Shown here piece after piece: positions 51,655 through 63,430 of a stretch of DNA of 64,000 bases. Below the pieces are notes generated by a model that was not told where the DNA came from, did not search any database, and was given only the letters and a program-made list of their open reading frames with translations. This DNA is from Rattus norvegicus (lineage: Eukaryota > Chordata > Mammalia > Rodentia > Muridae), in NCBI RefSeq assembly GCF_036323735.1, contig NC_086031.1, positions 34,353,725 to 34,417,724 on the forward strand, written 5' to 3'. Every line of letters starts with the position of its first letter. The first letter of the stretch is position 1. The position numbers and the translations under genes were made by a program.

Positions 51655-52045
51655 TCAACCATTTTGTTACACAAAACCGGTCTGTAAATTGCTCCCCAAT
51701 GGTCCATTAAATTCATTTATTTTCTTCTTATTAGGTCCAGAATTCTTTTGAACCAATCGACGGATTATTCTTTCTTGAACTTGGCCCCTAGGATGGGTAT
51801 TTAGGTGGTTTCCAGTCTTTTGCTCTTGCAAACTGTGCTCCAATAGACAACAGACTCTCCAGTCAGTTCCCAGAATTCCATGTGGGTGAGGGTATTTGTA
51901 GGATAAATTCCTAGAAGAAGAATCTCTGGGTGACAGTCCTAACAGTGCTAATTGTGATAGATATTGCCACGCTGCCCTCTATGAAAGCTGTGATAATTGA
52001 CATCCCCACAGCATTGCTGGACTTGGTTAGTTAACATCTGTCTTT
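51655..52045 (-). mobile_element. Ancient L1M relic
   Basis: GGGTATTTAGGTGGTTTCCA, TGTAGGATAAATTCCTAGAA, then ATAGATATTGCCACGCTGCC and CATCCCCACAGCATTGCTGG match the reverse strand of old mammalian L1 3' ends. No intact frame. Confidence 0.65.
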
Positions 52046-52299
52046 GGCCCTTCTGTGTGAGTCCCACAAAATGTGACTGCAGGCTACAGTTTGCCTATAG
52101 GGTGCCAATTAGTGAACTCTTTCACTTTTTGCCCAAACTGTAGCAGACAAATGGCTTTGGCCTCAGCATACGTGTGCCTAGGGACCCACCTTCGACTCCT
52201 AGGTGCACGCCCTTTCTATCTGACATGGGTCAAAGGCCAGTCTTGACCTCAGAGATGATTGGTTTAGGGCGTGTCAGATGAGTTAAGCTGGACAATTAT

Positions 52300-52301
<2 letters not shown>

Positions 52302-52341
<40 letters not shown>
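52302..52341. repeat. (GT)20 microsatellite
   Basis: Perfect GT repeats at the tail side of a reverse B4. Confidence 0.96.
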
Positions 52342-52344
<3 letters not shown>

Positions 52345-52354
52345 CCACCATTTT

Positions 52355-52560
52355 TTTTGGAGAGAGTTTTTCACTGGTCTTATGCTTGCCAAGTAGGTAC
52401 AGTTTACTAGCTAGTGAGTCAAGCATCTGCCTTTCTCCAGCCCCTAAGCACTGGGCTAACAAACATACACTAGCTTGCTTGGCCTTTTTCATGTAGATTC
52501 TGGGGCTCACACTCAGGTCCTCATGCTTTCCTGTGTGAGCCACCTCTGCAGCACACTTGG
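52355..52560 (-). mobile_element. B4-type SINE
   Basis: GAGAGAGTTTTTCACTGGTC, GCCAAGTAGGTACAGTTTAC and GGGGCTCACACTCAGGTCCT. Confidence 0.65.
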
Positions 52561-52754
52561 GTTGCATATTAGATCACTTAGCCATTACTCAGAAGGTGCC
52601 ATTTGTAGAGATACTCGGAACTCCCAGACCACACGCTACCAAGATAACTACGCCGGATTTCCAGGTGACTGGATGTGGTCATGTCTTCATGACCTTGCCT
52701 ATGTCATTCCTGTCGGCTTTTTAATTGTTTAATTAACTTTTTTTTGTTTAATTT

Positions 52755-52975
52755 AAAAATTCGAACCAGGATCTCATGGAGCCCAGGCTGGTCTCAAGCT
52801 CACCATGCAACCAAGGATGACCCCAGTCATCTGAGTCTTCTGTCTCTACTTTGAAAGTGCTGAGGTTACAGTGGTGCCACATCCAGTTTATGCAGTGCTG
52901 AGAACACGGCCCAGGGCTCTGCATGCTAGGCAAGCACCCAGTCAATGGAGTCACACAGCCAGCCCTCTTTTCATC
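52755..52975 (-). mobile_element. B1/ID composite SINE
   Basis: GAGCCCAGGCTGGTCTCAAG, AAGTGCTGAGGTTACAGTGG and GCATGCTAGGCAAGCACCCA. Confidence 0.75.
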
Positions 52976-52979
52976 TTTT

Positions 52980-53865
52980 TATATGGAGAGACATTCCCTG
53001 AGTTGTAAAGCGTTCATGTGCACGGAATGTACCCTCAGAGCTGATGTTTATTCCCCATGGCCTTTCAGTGTTCACCCCTTCTGTTCAGTTCTCGTAATGA
53101 CCTGAACATCGCCCTGCGGGCAAAGCTGGAAATTGGCTTGTTGTTCATGAGAAGATAGGGACTGGATCTACTACACATCTGGAATGGTCAATCAGGAACA
53201 TTTGTCCTTAGATTTAACATCACAGCAGTGACGAACCTCCCCAGGCTAAGGAAGAGGGACAGAAACATGTCCTGAAGCATTTCTCTTTGTTCCAACTCCA
53301 TGACGCCAGTGTTCTAAGATTTTGACCTCCGCAATAATAATTTATAAGAGCTAGGGAAGCAGTTATGATTTACGTTAGCTAGGCAACGCCTCTTTGTACT
53401 TAAGGCTGAAGTAAATTAGATAGCAGCCTGGAGTTTTGGCACAATATTTTGTTTGAAGAAGATCCTGAGGATCAAAAAAATATGAAAAACATTGGGAAAG
53501 GACATCCTTTTGGCAATTCATTTAAAAGTTAGAATATTTCTTCTCCCAAACTCTAACAGATCCATGCTCCCTGGAGGCCTGACAAGCACTCACAGCAGTC
53601 TAGCAGAGGAGTCTGAGGACCACTGGCCTTCCAGAGGAGGTCCAGGATCCTCGCACCTGCAGTGCTCAACAGCCAGCTTCTTGACTCTACCCATAATCCT
53701 CAGACTCCCCTAGGTAGTTTGCTCATCTCTGTATTCTTGGACATCCGGACCAAACCCTTTTTTTCTTTGGAAGGAAGGCCAGGTTTTTAAACCAAAGTGT
53801 GTCACATGGAGCTATAATGGAAACTGTGTTCAAATATGGCCTTGTGAGAACTTTCAGCCCTGTTT
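52980..53865. other. Repeat-poor non-coding stretch
   Basis: No SINE or LTR recognised; no exon-like structure seen. Confidence 0.4.
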
Positions 53866-53867
53866 TG

Positions 53868-54085
53868 AAGATTTTATTTTTTATTTATTGTATGTATATA
53901 TGTGTGTGTGTGAACATATGCCACATATGTTCAAGCTCCTGTTGCAGCCAAAAGAAGGCATTGGGTCTCCTGGAGCCAGGGTTACAGGTGTCTGTAAACT
54001 GTCCAACATAGATTCTGGGAAGGGAACTTGGGTCCTCTCGAAGAACTCTGTTACCCATCACGCTCTGGCTCCCATGTCTTCTGGC
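53868..54085 (-). mobile_element. B3-type SINE
   Basis: GATTTTATTTTTTATTTATT, GGAGCCAGGGTTACAGGTGT and GGAACTTGGGTCCTCTCGAA. Confidence 0.7.
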
Positions 54086-54429
54086 CATGGAAGATGGTAG
54101 TTCTAGGGAGAACTATGAGCCAAAAGGAACTTCCCTTAAGTTGCATCTCATCAGGTATTTTGTCACAGAAATAATCTTTAAAAATGGTTCATATACCTGC
54201 CAAGCAGTTAGTTGGTTTGTCAAGGAACCTTCAAAGTCACCAACCTCAAAAGCAGAGGAAGCAGAACCTGTCTCATGGAAGGACGAGGAGAGTAAGAGAT
54301 CTAGGGAAGCACAGAAGTGTGGTTGCCTTAGAATTAGAATCTAAACTCTAATTTTAATTTCCAGACCTCTAGCTGGAGCGCTTAGCCACTGAAGTACTTG
54401 CTGGACACGCATGGGAGTCAGGAAACATT

Positions 54430-54685
54430 GGGCGGGTGTGTTGGTTCACTTGTAAATACCAGCCAGCCTCAGAAGGTGGAGACGGGATTCCAGGGTAAGC
54501 AGGCTAAAGAGAAGCCATATCGACAAGTTCTGGATTTGACTGAAAGACTGTGCCTCGATGAATGAAACACAGAGCAACTGAGAAAGATTCCTAGAATCGA
54601 TGTTAGATCTCCACAGGCATGGTCACACAGGTTGCACATGCCCCATACACATGTAAACACACATGCATCCTCCACACACACACAT
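54430..54685 (+). mobile_element. Diverged B4-type SINE
   Basis: GCGGGTGTGTTGGTTCACTT, CAGCCTCAGAAGGTGGAGAC and a CA-rich end near 54660-54685. Confidence 0.45.
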
Positions 54686-54689
54686 TTAT

Positions 54690-55262
54690 GAGTGCAACAA
54701 CGCATTCACAGACACATGAAAAAGTAATCAAATAATTACAGATACCAAATCCTGAATGTTAAGACAGTGGGAAAATAAAAAACACCATTCTCAAAGAAAG
54801 TTCCAGTGGTTGGAAAGAGAGGGAAGATTTAAGGTTCTAGTGAGGGAGGGTGAATGCGATTAGGAAGAAGATGCTGATTGGTCATCTTGGCCAGGCACCT
54901 GCAGTCACCAGTGTCTCTCTCCCTTTCATGCTCCCAGCCATATCGAGCCTCCTTTTGGAAGGCTCTTCGGGAGACACTGTGCTGTGATTAAAATCTTTTA
55001 ATTAAGGAGACGTTTGCACAGGATGCAGCATGTGGCTGAAGGAGAGTTTGCTTAAATTGGAATTATTTTCCCTCTTAACTAGAAAAATAATAAGGTGAAC
55101 CCTGCTTTGTGTAATTAAGGAGGACATGTTCTGAATGGGGCCTCAGGAGCCAGCCGAGAATGAATTTGTCTATGCCTTTGTTCGTTCCCTCCCGGTTCTG
55201 ATGTGCTGTGATACAGCAGCCAACACAAGCAACCCGAGCACGGCAGGGTTGGTCTGGTTCAC
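54690..55262. other. Repeat-poor stretch with TAATTA-rich core
   Basis: No interspersed repeat recognised. The core 54985-55120 is AT-rich with several AATTA motifs. Confidence 0.4.
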
Positions 55263-55264
55263 GG

Positions 55265-55612
55265 TTTGAGGGGACAGTCTTATTTCTGTCGCTGTGATAC
55301 GATACCCTGACAAAAGGCTACTCAGGGAAGAAAGGGGCCATCTTAGCTCACACCTCCAGGGAAGTCAGGACAGCAGGAGCTCAAAGCAGCCGGTCACATC
55401 ACACTCACAGTCAAGGTCACAGAGAAACGAATGCACCCATGCTAGCTCTTAGTTAGCTTTCTCAACTCCTGTATAGCCCAGACCCCTCAAGCAAGGAACG
55501 GAGTCTCTGAATTACAGACTAAGTCTTCACCCTTCTAGACTGTCCTCCACAGACATGCTCACAGGTTAGGTGAGTTTAGGTGGTGTCTAACTGACAATTA
55601 AAATAAATCACC
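55265..55612 (-). mobile_element. LTR-like repeat
   Basis: ACAGTCTTATTTCTGTCGCT, GATACCCTGACAAAAGGCTA and ACATGCTCACAGGTTAGGTG. Confidence 0.6.
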
Positions 55613-55614
55613 AC

Positions 55615-56260
55615 GCAGTTCGGTTATGGTGGAGAAGGCACCGAGGCAGCTGCTCATCCTGCATCACAGTAAGCGAGCAGAGAGGCATGCTGTGTTCAGC
55701 TCCCTTCCTCCTTTCTCTTCAGCTTATGGGATAATGTCACCCACATTTTGGGGCGCTTAACCTGATCCAGAAAATCTCTTCCAGAATCTTCTAGGTGATT
55801 CTAGATCCTGCCAAGTTGGCAGTCAGGATTAACCATCACAGGACTGTAACTCCTGACCTGCAGACACTGAAGCTCATTGTCTAGCCTTTGTGTTAGCTGC
55901 TTTCCTGATCCATCTTCTTCACTGCATAGTCCTGAGAGGTATGCACAGGGTCTCTCCTTTTCTATAGATAAAACCAAAGCTCTTTTGTGGGGACACTTTC
56001 CTTGGAAAGTTCATCTGGAGAAGCAGCTAGGAAAAGAGATGGATCTTAAAAATCAATTTCTTTCCACGTTGCCCTTAATGTTTTTACTTTGCATTTGGAG
56101 GGCCCCGACATATCCTTTTCAAACATGTATATCTGTCCTAAGCTCCCTGTTCTGTTCCAGTTATCCTCAGGGGCAGATTACAAGCTATGCAGACATCCCC
56201 TGGAGGGCTGACTTTCAGTCCTGAACCTAGACAGGCAAGAGCATGCTCACAAGGACCTTG
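55615..56260. other. Unassigned non-coding stretch
   Basis: A 115-codon plus frame (55877-56224) is open but has no splice pair or motif; it may include old LTR-like sequence. Confidence 0.4.
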
Positions 56261-56263
56261 TGC

Positions 56264-56580
56264 TGGTTTGACTAGCAATGGCCCTCATAGACTCATGTGC
56301 TTGAATGCTTGGCCCACAGGGAGTGGCTGTATGAGGAGGTGTGGCCTTGTTGGAGAAAGTGTGTCTCAGTCTCCTTCTTGCTGCCTGCAGATTAAGATGT
56401 AGAACTCACAGTTCCTTCTCCAGCACCAGGTCTGCCTGCACACTGTCATGTTTCCTGCCATGCAGATAATGGACTAAACCTCTGAAGTGGAAGACAGCCC
56501 CAGTGAAATATTTTCCTTGAAAAGAATTGCCATGGCCATAGTTATCTCTTCAAAACAATAGACACCCCAACTAAGGCGGA
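56264..56580 (+). mobile_element. MaLR-like LTR
   Basis: TGTGCTGGTTTGACTAGCAA, GAATGCTTGGCCCACAGGGA, AGGAGGTGTGGCCTTGTTGG and CACCCCAACTAAGGCGG. It is the opposite orientation of the nested element at 46509. Confidence 0.7.
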
Positions 56581-56767
56581 CTTCACCCCTTCAGTAGCCA
56601 TGCAGTTGCACATCTGGACTAACTTCCCCCCACCAGGCTCCACCTCCTGAGGGTTCTCCCTCCACACTCCAGGAGTGTCGTAATCTGTCAATCAACCTGG
56701 CAGCACGTGAGCCTTTGGGTAATCTTCTCTGGACCCCCGTGTACCTTGCTAAAATCCGAATCCAGTT

Positions 56768-56990
56768 GTGACACTGGATGGGGAGATGGCTCAGCAGTTT
56801 GGCTGCATCCTCTTGTGCAGAGGATCAGGGTTTGGTTCTCAGCACTCATGTCAGGTGGCTTACAACCCCTGTCACTTTATTTCAGGGGGACTAACACCAT
56901 CTTTTGGCTTCTTCAGGCACCTGTACACATACGGTACACATGAACGCATGGCGGCACACACAAGCACACATCCTTTTAAAAAGGAGCATG
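56768..56990 (+). mobile_element. B2 SINE
   Basis: GATGGGGAGATGGCTCAGCA, GGGTTTGGTTCTCAGCACTC and GGCACCTGTACACATACGGT. Confidence 0.75.
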
Positions 56991-57104
56991 GTTGTGACTG
57001 TTTTCTGAGAGAGCCTCTTCTTGGTCAATATCCAAAGTTTGGACAAGAGACAGAGGGGCAAGGAGGGTGGAAGGAATACATGCAGTGGTGTTTTCTGCTT
57101 TGAA

Positions 57105-57350
57105 TCTTCATTTATTTACTTATCAATGTGTGTGCACCTTGTTTGCACATGTATGTCCCCATGTACATGTGAGGTCAGAGGGTAGGATGGAGTTAGGTCC
57201 TAGGTATCAAATTCATGTTGGGCTTGTCCTGCTTGCCATGAAAGCACCTTTACTGAGTCATCGTGCCAGCATCTCTTGTGCCTGTAGCATTAAATCCTCT
57301 CTTACCCAGGGTCTCATATGCTAGGCAAGTGCTCTACGAATTGGTCTGCA
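57105..57350 (-). mobile_element. B3-type SINE plus ID-like fragment
   Basis: GTGAGGTCAGAGGGTAGGAT and TCAAATTCATGTTGGGCTTG, then CTAGGCAAGTGCTCTACGAA. Confidence 0.5.
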
Positions 57351-57417
57351 CCCTCACCTGTGCTTCTGTATTCAAAGAATAGTCCACAACTACGTGTGTG
57401 CAGGACTAAAAACGTTA

Positions 57418-57548
57418 AGGGGCCTGGGTGGAGCTCAGTTGGCAGAGTGTTTGCTTAGTACACAAAAGGTCCTGGGTTCGATCCTCGGCATAGGCTAAAA
57501 CTGGCATGGTGGTGTGCCCTTATAATTCCCTTTGCTAGAAGGAGGTTC
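57418..57548 (+). mobile_element. ID/B1 composite SINE
   Basis: GTGGAGCTCAGTTGGCAGAG, AGGTCCTGGGTTCGATCCTC and GGCATGGTGGTGTGCCCTTA. Confidence 0.75.
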
Positions 57549-57782
57549 CCAAATGGCCAGACAGACCCATCCTTGGAAGTGATCTGTCCTTAGTCCCTAT
57601 GTCTATAATGATGTTTACTTCCTTAATGTCCCTTGACTAGGGTTAAGCAATCAGTGAGGCACATGCCTTCGGGACCCTGTCTTTGACTCCCCAACTTTCA
57701 TAGCCCAATTGTGTCTTAGAAGAATATGACAGTCTGATCTCAGGAAGGGAAGACCTCAGGCAACTGTGAGCTTCAGGAAGGG

Positions 57783-57784
<2 letters not shown>

Positions 57785-57830
<46 letters not shown>

Positions 57831-57905
57831 CTGTGCACGGGCACGCGCACGTACGAGGAAGAGAGAGAGAGAGAGACAGAGGAGACAGAGAGACAGAGAC
57901 AGGGA
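57785..57905. repeat. (TG)22 and GA-rich tracts
   Basis: TG repeats at 57785-57828, then GAGAGAG and GACAGAG motifs at 57857-57903. Confidence 0.93.
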
Positions 57906-58494
57906 GTCCATCATGTATGTCAGGGAAGGTACAGTGGGAAAGCCCAGTTCATTGTAGCAGGAAAGTGTCTGGGAAAACTCTTCACATCACAGTAGAGTAA
58001 GATATACCTAAATCTAACCTTCAGAGGCCTTCCTTCCTTGACCTACTTTAGCCAGCTATAATGTTGGGTGTGCCCAGATCCTCTGTCTGGAGTTAATTGG
58101 GATTAATTATTGCTAACTCTACTGTCTCATTTATGTTGGCTAGACTCATTAGTAGCTTTTAAAAATGCTTTAAGGATGAAAGAATTGCTGTTTATAAAGT
58201 GAGTCCTTGGCTGTTGTGCAGAGCCACTCTGTCCCCAGTTATATGGACTCTGTTATATGGCTCCTGGCAGAGCTTCTGTAGGCCTCTTGGTATGATGGCT
58301 ACTATTGAATCTCACCTCAATAAGAAGCACCAAGGTAACAAAAGTCTAGGAATGCCTGTGAGGGAGTGTCTGGATTGGGCTGTAATACGGGAAGGCCCAC
58401 AGTAGTTGTACGTAGCAGAACTGTTCTAGAGCCTTGGGTCTCAGGCTGATACAAGGGAGACAGCAAGCTGGGCACCAGCATCCCCCACCGAGGA
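57906..58494. other. Repeat-poor non-coding stretch
   Basis: No repeat recognised. A 68-codon plus frame at 58199-58405 is unsupported. Confidence 0.4.
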
Positions 58495-58622
58495 TGTGTA
58501 GAGGTCAGAGAACCTGCAGGACTCAGTTCTCTCCTCTACCATGTGGGTCCTGGGGATTGAACTCTGGTCTTCAGACTAGAAGGGCTGATATCTTTACCTG
58601 TCAAGCCATCTCTGTGGTTCTA
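58495..58622 (-). mobile_element. B3-type SINE fragment
   Basis: GAGGTCAGAGAACCTGCAGG, CCATGTGGGTCCTGGGGATT and TGTCAAGCCATCTCTGTGG. Confidence 0.65.
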
Positions 58623-58624
58623 AA

Positions 58625-59550
58625 AGTTCCTATTCTTATTATGATTCATGATTCGAAAGATGCCACAAGACACCTTATCAAACTTGCTGTGCTCTGAATC
58701 TCTCCAGGAAGTCCGTGGATCCCCATCTCAATAGGTTTTTAAGTGCAAGAAACAAGATTGTTCACTGCTTCAAAAGACACACATTTTCTTGGTCTGCTCA
58801 GATCACTATAACAGAATGCTGCATTCCGGATGACCTAATCAACAGAAAAATGTTCCCGTAGTTCCAGAGGTTGCAATTCAATTCTGAGAATGGGGTGCCT
58901 GTGTTGTTGTAAAATTATAATAAAGGTTTGTCTTTTATCCCCCCACTTGGTCTGGCACTGCAATGCCCCAAGATATCTACTAGATATCTTGCCAGAAACA
59001 TACATCCCAGCGCCGTGGCGGCCCAGTGTCTGCTGCCACATTCAAACTAAATTCTCACAAGAAAGAACGCACAACACAATAACCTCTGATTCAATTGATA
59101 AGATATAATGGCCCACCTAAGCATACAAAGTCCTACACACAACCATCCCTTAAGAATATTCATAACAACCTGTAAATACACAGAGTGGAATCTTTACATC
59201 CGCTTCCATTTCTCTGCGGCTTCTCTGCCTCTCCTCTAGTCTCTAATCCTTTCTGTTCCAATCTCCTCCTCTTCTCTAAACTTTTCTCTTGCCCATCCTT
59301 CCTTCTTGTCCAATGTCAGGCCTCGTTCTATCCGGTACCCGCCCTCACCTGTATGACATCCTACATGCCTGTATGTGTGAGTCCTGGAGACAGAGGGCTC
59401 TTGTCTTATTTTTTTGGTTGGCAGGCAGTTGCTTCTTGACAAAGATTTCTGTGTCCTCCTCTTCCTACAAGAACACAACCAGAGTTCCTTTCGCGTTGTC
59501 ATGATGGTAGCATTGCAGTACCTGACACAGTGCTTATTTTAACTTGAGAT
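58625..59550. other. Mostly unassigned stretch
   Basis: A segment near 58783-58900 resembles a diverged LTR-like repeat in reverse. The remainder, including 59160-59500, shows no recognised feature. Confidence 0.35.
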
Positions 59551-59552
59551 TT

Positions 59553-59865
59553 CAGGGGACAGGGAGATGGCTGCTGGTAAAGTGTTTGTCTTGCAAGCTT
59601 GGGGATCTGAGTTAATTGATAGAACTCACTTTGGGGGGGATACTTATAATCCCAATGCTGGGGAGACCGCACTGGGATTATAAGTATCCCCCCCAAAAGT
59701 ATCCCCCTATCCAACTCCATGCCAGTGAGAGGGTCCATCTCAAAAACAAGGTAGACAGTGCCTGAAAATGACACTTGAGGTTGGACTCTGACCTCTGTAT
59801 GCACACATGTACTTATGCATCTACCCTTACACATACCTGTGTGTGCACAAACACCTCACATATGC
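59553..59865 (+). mobile_element. B4-type SINE with inverted duplication
   Basis: CAGGGGACAGGGAGATGGCT, CTTGCAAGCTTGGGGATCTG, GGTAGACAGTGCCTGAAAAT and TTGGACTCTGACCTCTGTAT are B4. The centre at 59630-59697 is replaced by a perfect inverted repeat. Confidence 0.75.
59630..59697. repeat. 25-bp perfect inverted repeat
   Basis: Arms 59630-59654 (G7 run, ATACTTATAATCCCA) and 59673-59697 (TGGGATTATAAGTATC, C7 run) are exact reverse complements, separated by 18 bases that add three further pairs. Confidence 0.97.
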
Positions 59866-59869
59866 TCCC

Positions 59870-60760
59870 TACCATAATATCTTTTAAAAGAAATAAATGG
59901 AGTTTATTTGTAAGACTCATAACAAATTACAGAAGAAATCAAGAAAGGGTTTCAGGCACTTTGGCCAACAGGAGGCCTTGGAAGCTAAAAGAGTTCCTCC
60001 ATCTTGCTGAGGGACATGTGCTATGCTAGGTTCAGCCTCTCCACCTCCCTCTATCTGGTCTCTGTTTTCCACCAGGACAGTGTGATGCTTGTAGCCTGAG
60101 ACTGGCCTTGCCTGCCAGAGGATACTGGGACATTCGGGTTTCCTGTTCATCAAAGCTGTAGGGGAAGAATGGAGAAAGTCAAGACAGGCCACCATTCTGA
60201 GACAGCAGGAAATGAATGCATTTATTGGGACACTCAAATAAGGGACTCCAAGTGTCTGAGGGGTGAGTTAGCAGGGACTAGCCTCATCCAAGCAGCCCAG
60301 GCTTGCCAGCTGCCATGATGACCATTGAGGTGAAGCTATGAATTACAGAATGTGTTCCAGCTAATGGCGGGGCTCATAGACTAGCTTCTGATTCAAAATA
60401 TGTATTGCCCACCTCCAATTTACTAATACAACTTGGGAGCCAAGTGACTTTAGATACATTATGGATCACCGGATACCTTAAGCATTAACTGTGTACATGA
60501 GTTAGACCAAGAGTAATACAAAATCAACAACTAAAAGCTATATGGAATTTTAAAGTTTGCAAAAATAAACCCACGTTAGAAAACATTAGCTCTGATCTTC
60601 AAAGGAGTAAGAGGGAGGGTTATTTTGGAGCCAAATGTGAGTGACCGTGTCCTAAGGACACAGATTTGAGTTCCTCTTAGTTCCTCAGTCCTGTATTCTA
60701 ATGAGGTAACAGGTTGTTTGTTTGTTTGGTTTTGGGGTTTTGAAACTGAACAGGGGTTAG
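59870..60760. other. Repeat-poor non-coding stretch
   Basis: A 106-codon minus frame (59917-60237) has no support. No repeat recognised. Confidence 0.4.
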
Positions 60761-60762
60761 AG

Positions 60763-60960
60763 AGAGAGAGACCTCAGCAGTTGAGGCTGCTGCTTGCTGC
60801 ACTTGAAGAAGACCCAGTTATGGTTCCCAGTTTCCTATACTGGGGAAATTACAACCACCTGTAACTCCAGCTCCAGGAAATCCAACCTTTTTTTCTGGCT
60901 TCCATTGATCCCTTCGCCCACACAGACACCTACGTATACAAATATACTTACAAATGAAAT
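60763..60960 (+). mobile_element. B2/B3-type SINE
   Basis: GACCTCAGCAGTTGAGGCTG, TATGGTTCCCAGTTTCCTAT and CAACCACCTGTAACTCCAGC. Confidence 0.7.
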
Positions 60961-61170
60961 GGTAATAGTAATAGAACAGAGACACTAGTAAGTAAAAGTG
61001 CCTTTAAAATAAAGAGGCAAGGACATTAGGTAGGTAGTCACAACAAAGCAGAGAAATCTACTATACGTCTCAGATGCTATCTGCGGACATTCTTCACATT
61101 TGGGTTGGTGGTGGTTAGTAACCTAGTTAGTACATTGCAAAAGGATTTACCTGATACTCGCTAGGATGTA

Positions 61171-61680
<510 letters not shown>

Positions 61681-61684
61681 GTGG

Positions 61685-62165
61685 GATGGATAATCTTGAC
61701 ATCAACTCAACAGGACGTAGAATCACCAAAGAGACAAGCCTTTGGGATGTTTTCTAGATTGGGTTCATTGAGGTTGGCAAAACTTATCCTAAGTGTGAGC
61801 AGTACCATGGTGTGGTTTGGGTCTTGGACTGAAGAATAAGATTTATTTATTTATTTTATGTACACTGTCACTGTCTTCAGACACACCAGAAGAGGGCAAC
61901 AGATCCCATTACAGATGGTTGTGAGCCACCATGTGGTTGCTGGGATTTGAACTCAGGACCTCTGGAAGAGCTGTCAGTGCTCTTAACCGCTGAGCCATCT
62001 CTCCAGCCCTGGACTGAAGAATAAAAATGTGAGCTGAGCACCCCTATTTATCTCTCTCTGCTTTCCAACTGGGGATGCAATGTGAGCAGCTTCCCTATGT
62101 TCCTGTTGTCATGACTCCCCATCATAAGGGACTGTCTTTGTCTTTGTTTCAACAGTGAGAAAAGT
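61685..62165 (+). mobile_element. LTR-like repeat interrupted by B2
   Basis: ATGGATAATCTTGACATCAA and TAAGTGTGAGCAGTACCATG precede the B2. CTCTCTGCTTTCCAACTGGG and GTTGTCATGACTCCCCATCA follow it. Confidence 0.6.
61840..62009 (-). mobile_element. B2 SINE, recent
   Basis: Full-length reverse B2 ending in GCTGAGCCATCTCTCCAGCC. Exact 15-base target duplication TGGACTGAAGAATAA at 61825-61839 and 62010-62024. Confidence 0.95.
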
Positions 62166-62304
62166 GAAGGGGTACCGTGAAGAACCATGGAGTGGGCTGG
62201 GAATGAGAGACAGACAAAGGCTGCTTTAGTGTAAAGAACACTGGCTACAGTTAGAGACTCTGCTTGGCTCTTAGGTGAAGGACAAACTGGAGTTTCCAGA
62301 CTGT

Positions 62305-62443
62305 TCTCTGACACATCAGAAGAGGGCATCAGATCCCATTACAGATGGTTGTGAATCACCATGTGGTTGCTGGGAACTGAACTCAGAACCCCTGGAAGGG
62401 CAGTCAGTGAGTGCTCTCAACCGCTGAGCCATCTCTCCAGCTC
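62305..62443 (-). mobile_element. B2 SINE, tail-truncated
   Basis: ACACATCAGAAGAGGGCATC, GGTTGTGAATCACCATGTGG and CCGCTGAGCCATCTCTCCAG. The 3' tail is missing. Confidence 0.88.
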
Positions 62444-62471
62444 ATCTATGAACTCTTTTAAGAAGTGCATA

Positions 62472-62610
62472 TATATGGCATAGTGGCACACACCTTTAAT
62501 CCCAGCACCCAGGGGGCAGAGACAGATCTCTGAGTTCGAGGCCAGCTTGGTCTACAGAGTGAGTTCCAGGCCAGCCAGGACTACACAGAGAAACCCTGTC
62601 TCAACAAACA
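62472..62610 (+). mobile_element. B1 SINE
   Basis: GGCATAGTGGCACACACCTT, GAGTTCGAGGCCAGCTTGGT and CTACACAGAGAAACCCTGTC, a well-conserved copy. Confidence 0.93.
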
Positions 62611-62614
62611 CAAA

Positions 62615-62805
62615 ATAAATGATTTTATTTTATTTATGTATATGCATGTGGGTTTGTGGGTATGAGTGCAATGCCCACAGAAGCCAGGAGAGGGCATGAG
62701 ATCCCCCGGAACTGGAGTTCATAGTAGTTGTGAGTTGCTTTACAGGGTGCTAGGATCTGAGTTCTGATCCTCTGCAAGAGCTGAGCTAGGCCTCCAGCCT
62801 GTATT
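62615..62805 (-). mobile_element. B3-type SINE
   Basis: ACAGAAGCCAGGAGAGGGCA, CCCCGGAACTGGAGTTCATA and GATCCTCTGCAAGAGCTGAG. Confidence 0.8.
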
Positions 62806-63148
62806 TTTGCAAAAGAACTGAGTAGCAATTTTCAATCCTGGTGGTCTTTAGAATCCAGGTGAACTTACATCACCTGACATTGACTTCCTCCTGCCTTACT
62901 GGAGAGTGAACTTGGAAGCATCAGTAAGAGAAGGCAATGGCTAGTCTAAACATTTTTTTGTGAGAACCTTGGCATGCACATAGTAACAGGAGACACCAAA
63001 GAACACAGAACAGAACCAACAGGCAAGATAGGATAACAAACAGATTCAAGAGTCGGCTCTTGGATAAAGGATGGGTATCCAGAAAAGGTTAAAGACTTCC
63101 TGCCAGCCAATCACAATAAGAAACAGACTGTCCATCCAAGGAATGACA
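62806..63148. other. Unassigned non-coding stretch
   Basis: No repeat or exon-like structure recognised. Confidence 0.4.
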
Positions 63149-63149
63149 A

Positions 63150-63375
63150 GGGAAGCAGGGGGGATGGTTCAACCAGTAAAGGGCTTGCTGTACAAGCACA
63201 AGGCCCTAAGTGTGATCTCCTAGAACCATGCAGAAAGAGCTAGGCACGGTGCTGCACACTTCTGATCTCAGCTGGAGTTAGGGGGACAGTAAAGATGGAG
63301 AGCAGTTAGGGAGACACTCAATACTGATCCCTGGCCTTCACATGCACACATGCACATGTGTATGCACACACAAGA
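63150..63375 (+). mobile_element. B4-type SINE
   Basis: GGGGGATGGTTCAACCAGTA, TGCTGTACAAGCACAAGGCC, CGGTGCTGCACACTTCTGAT and GATCCCTGGCCTTCACATGC. Confidence 0.75.
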
Positions 63376-63430
63376 GAGAAAACACAGAAAACACACACAC
63401 AGAGGGGGGAATTAATGGCAAAAGATCCTG

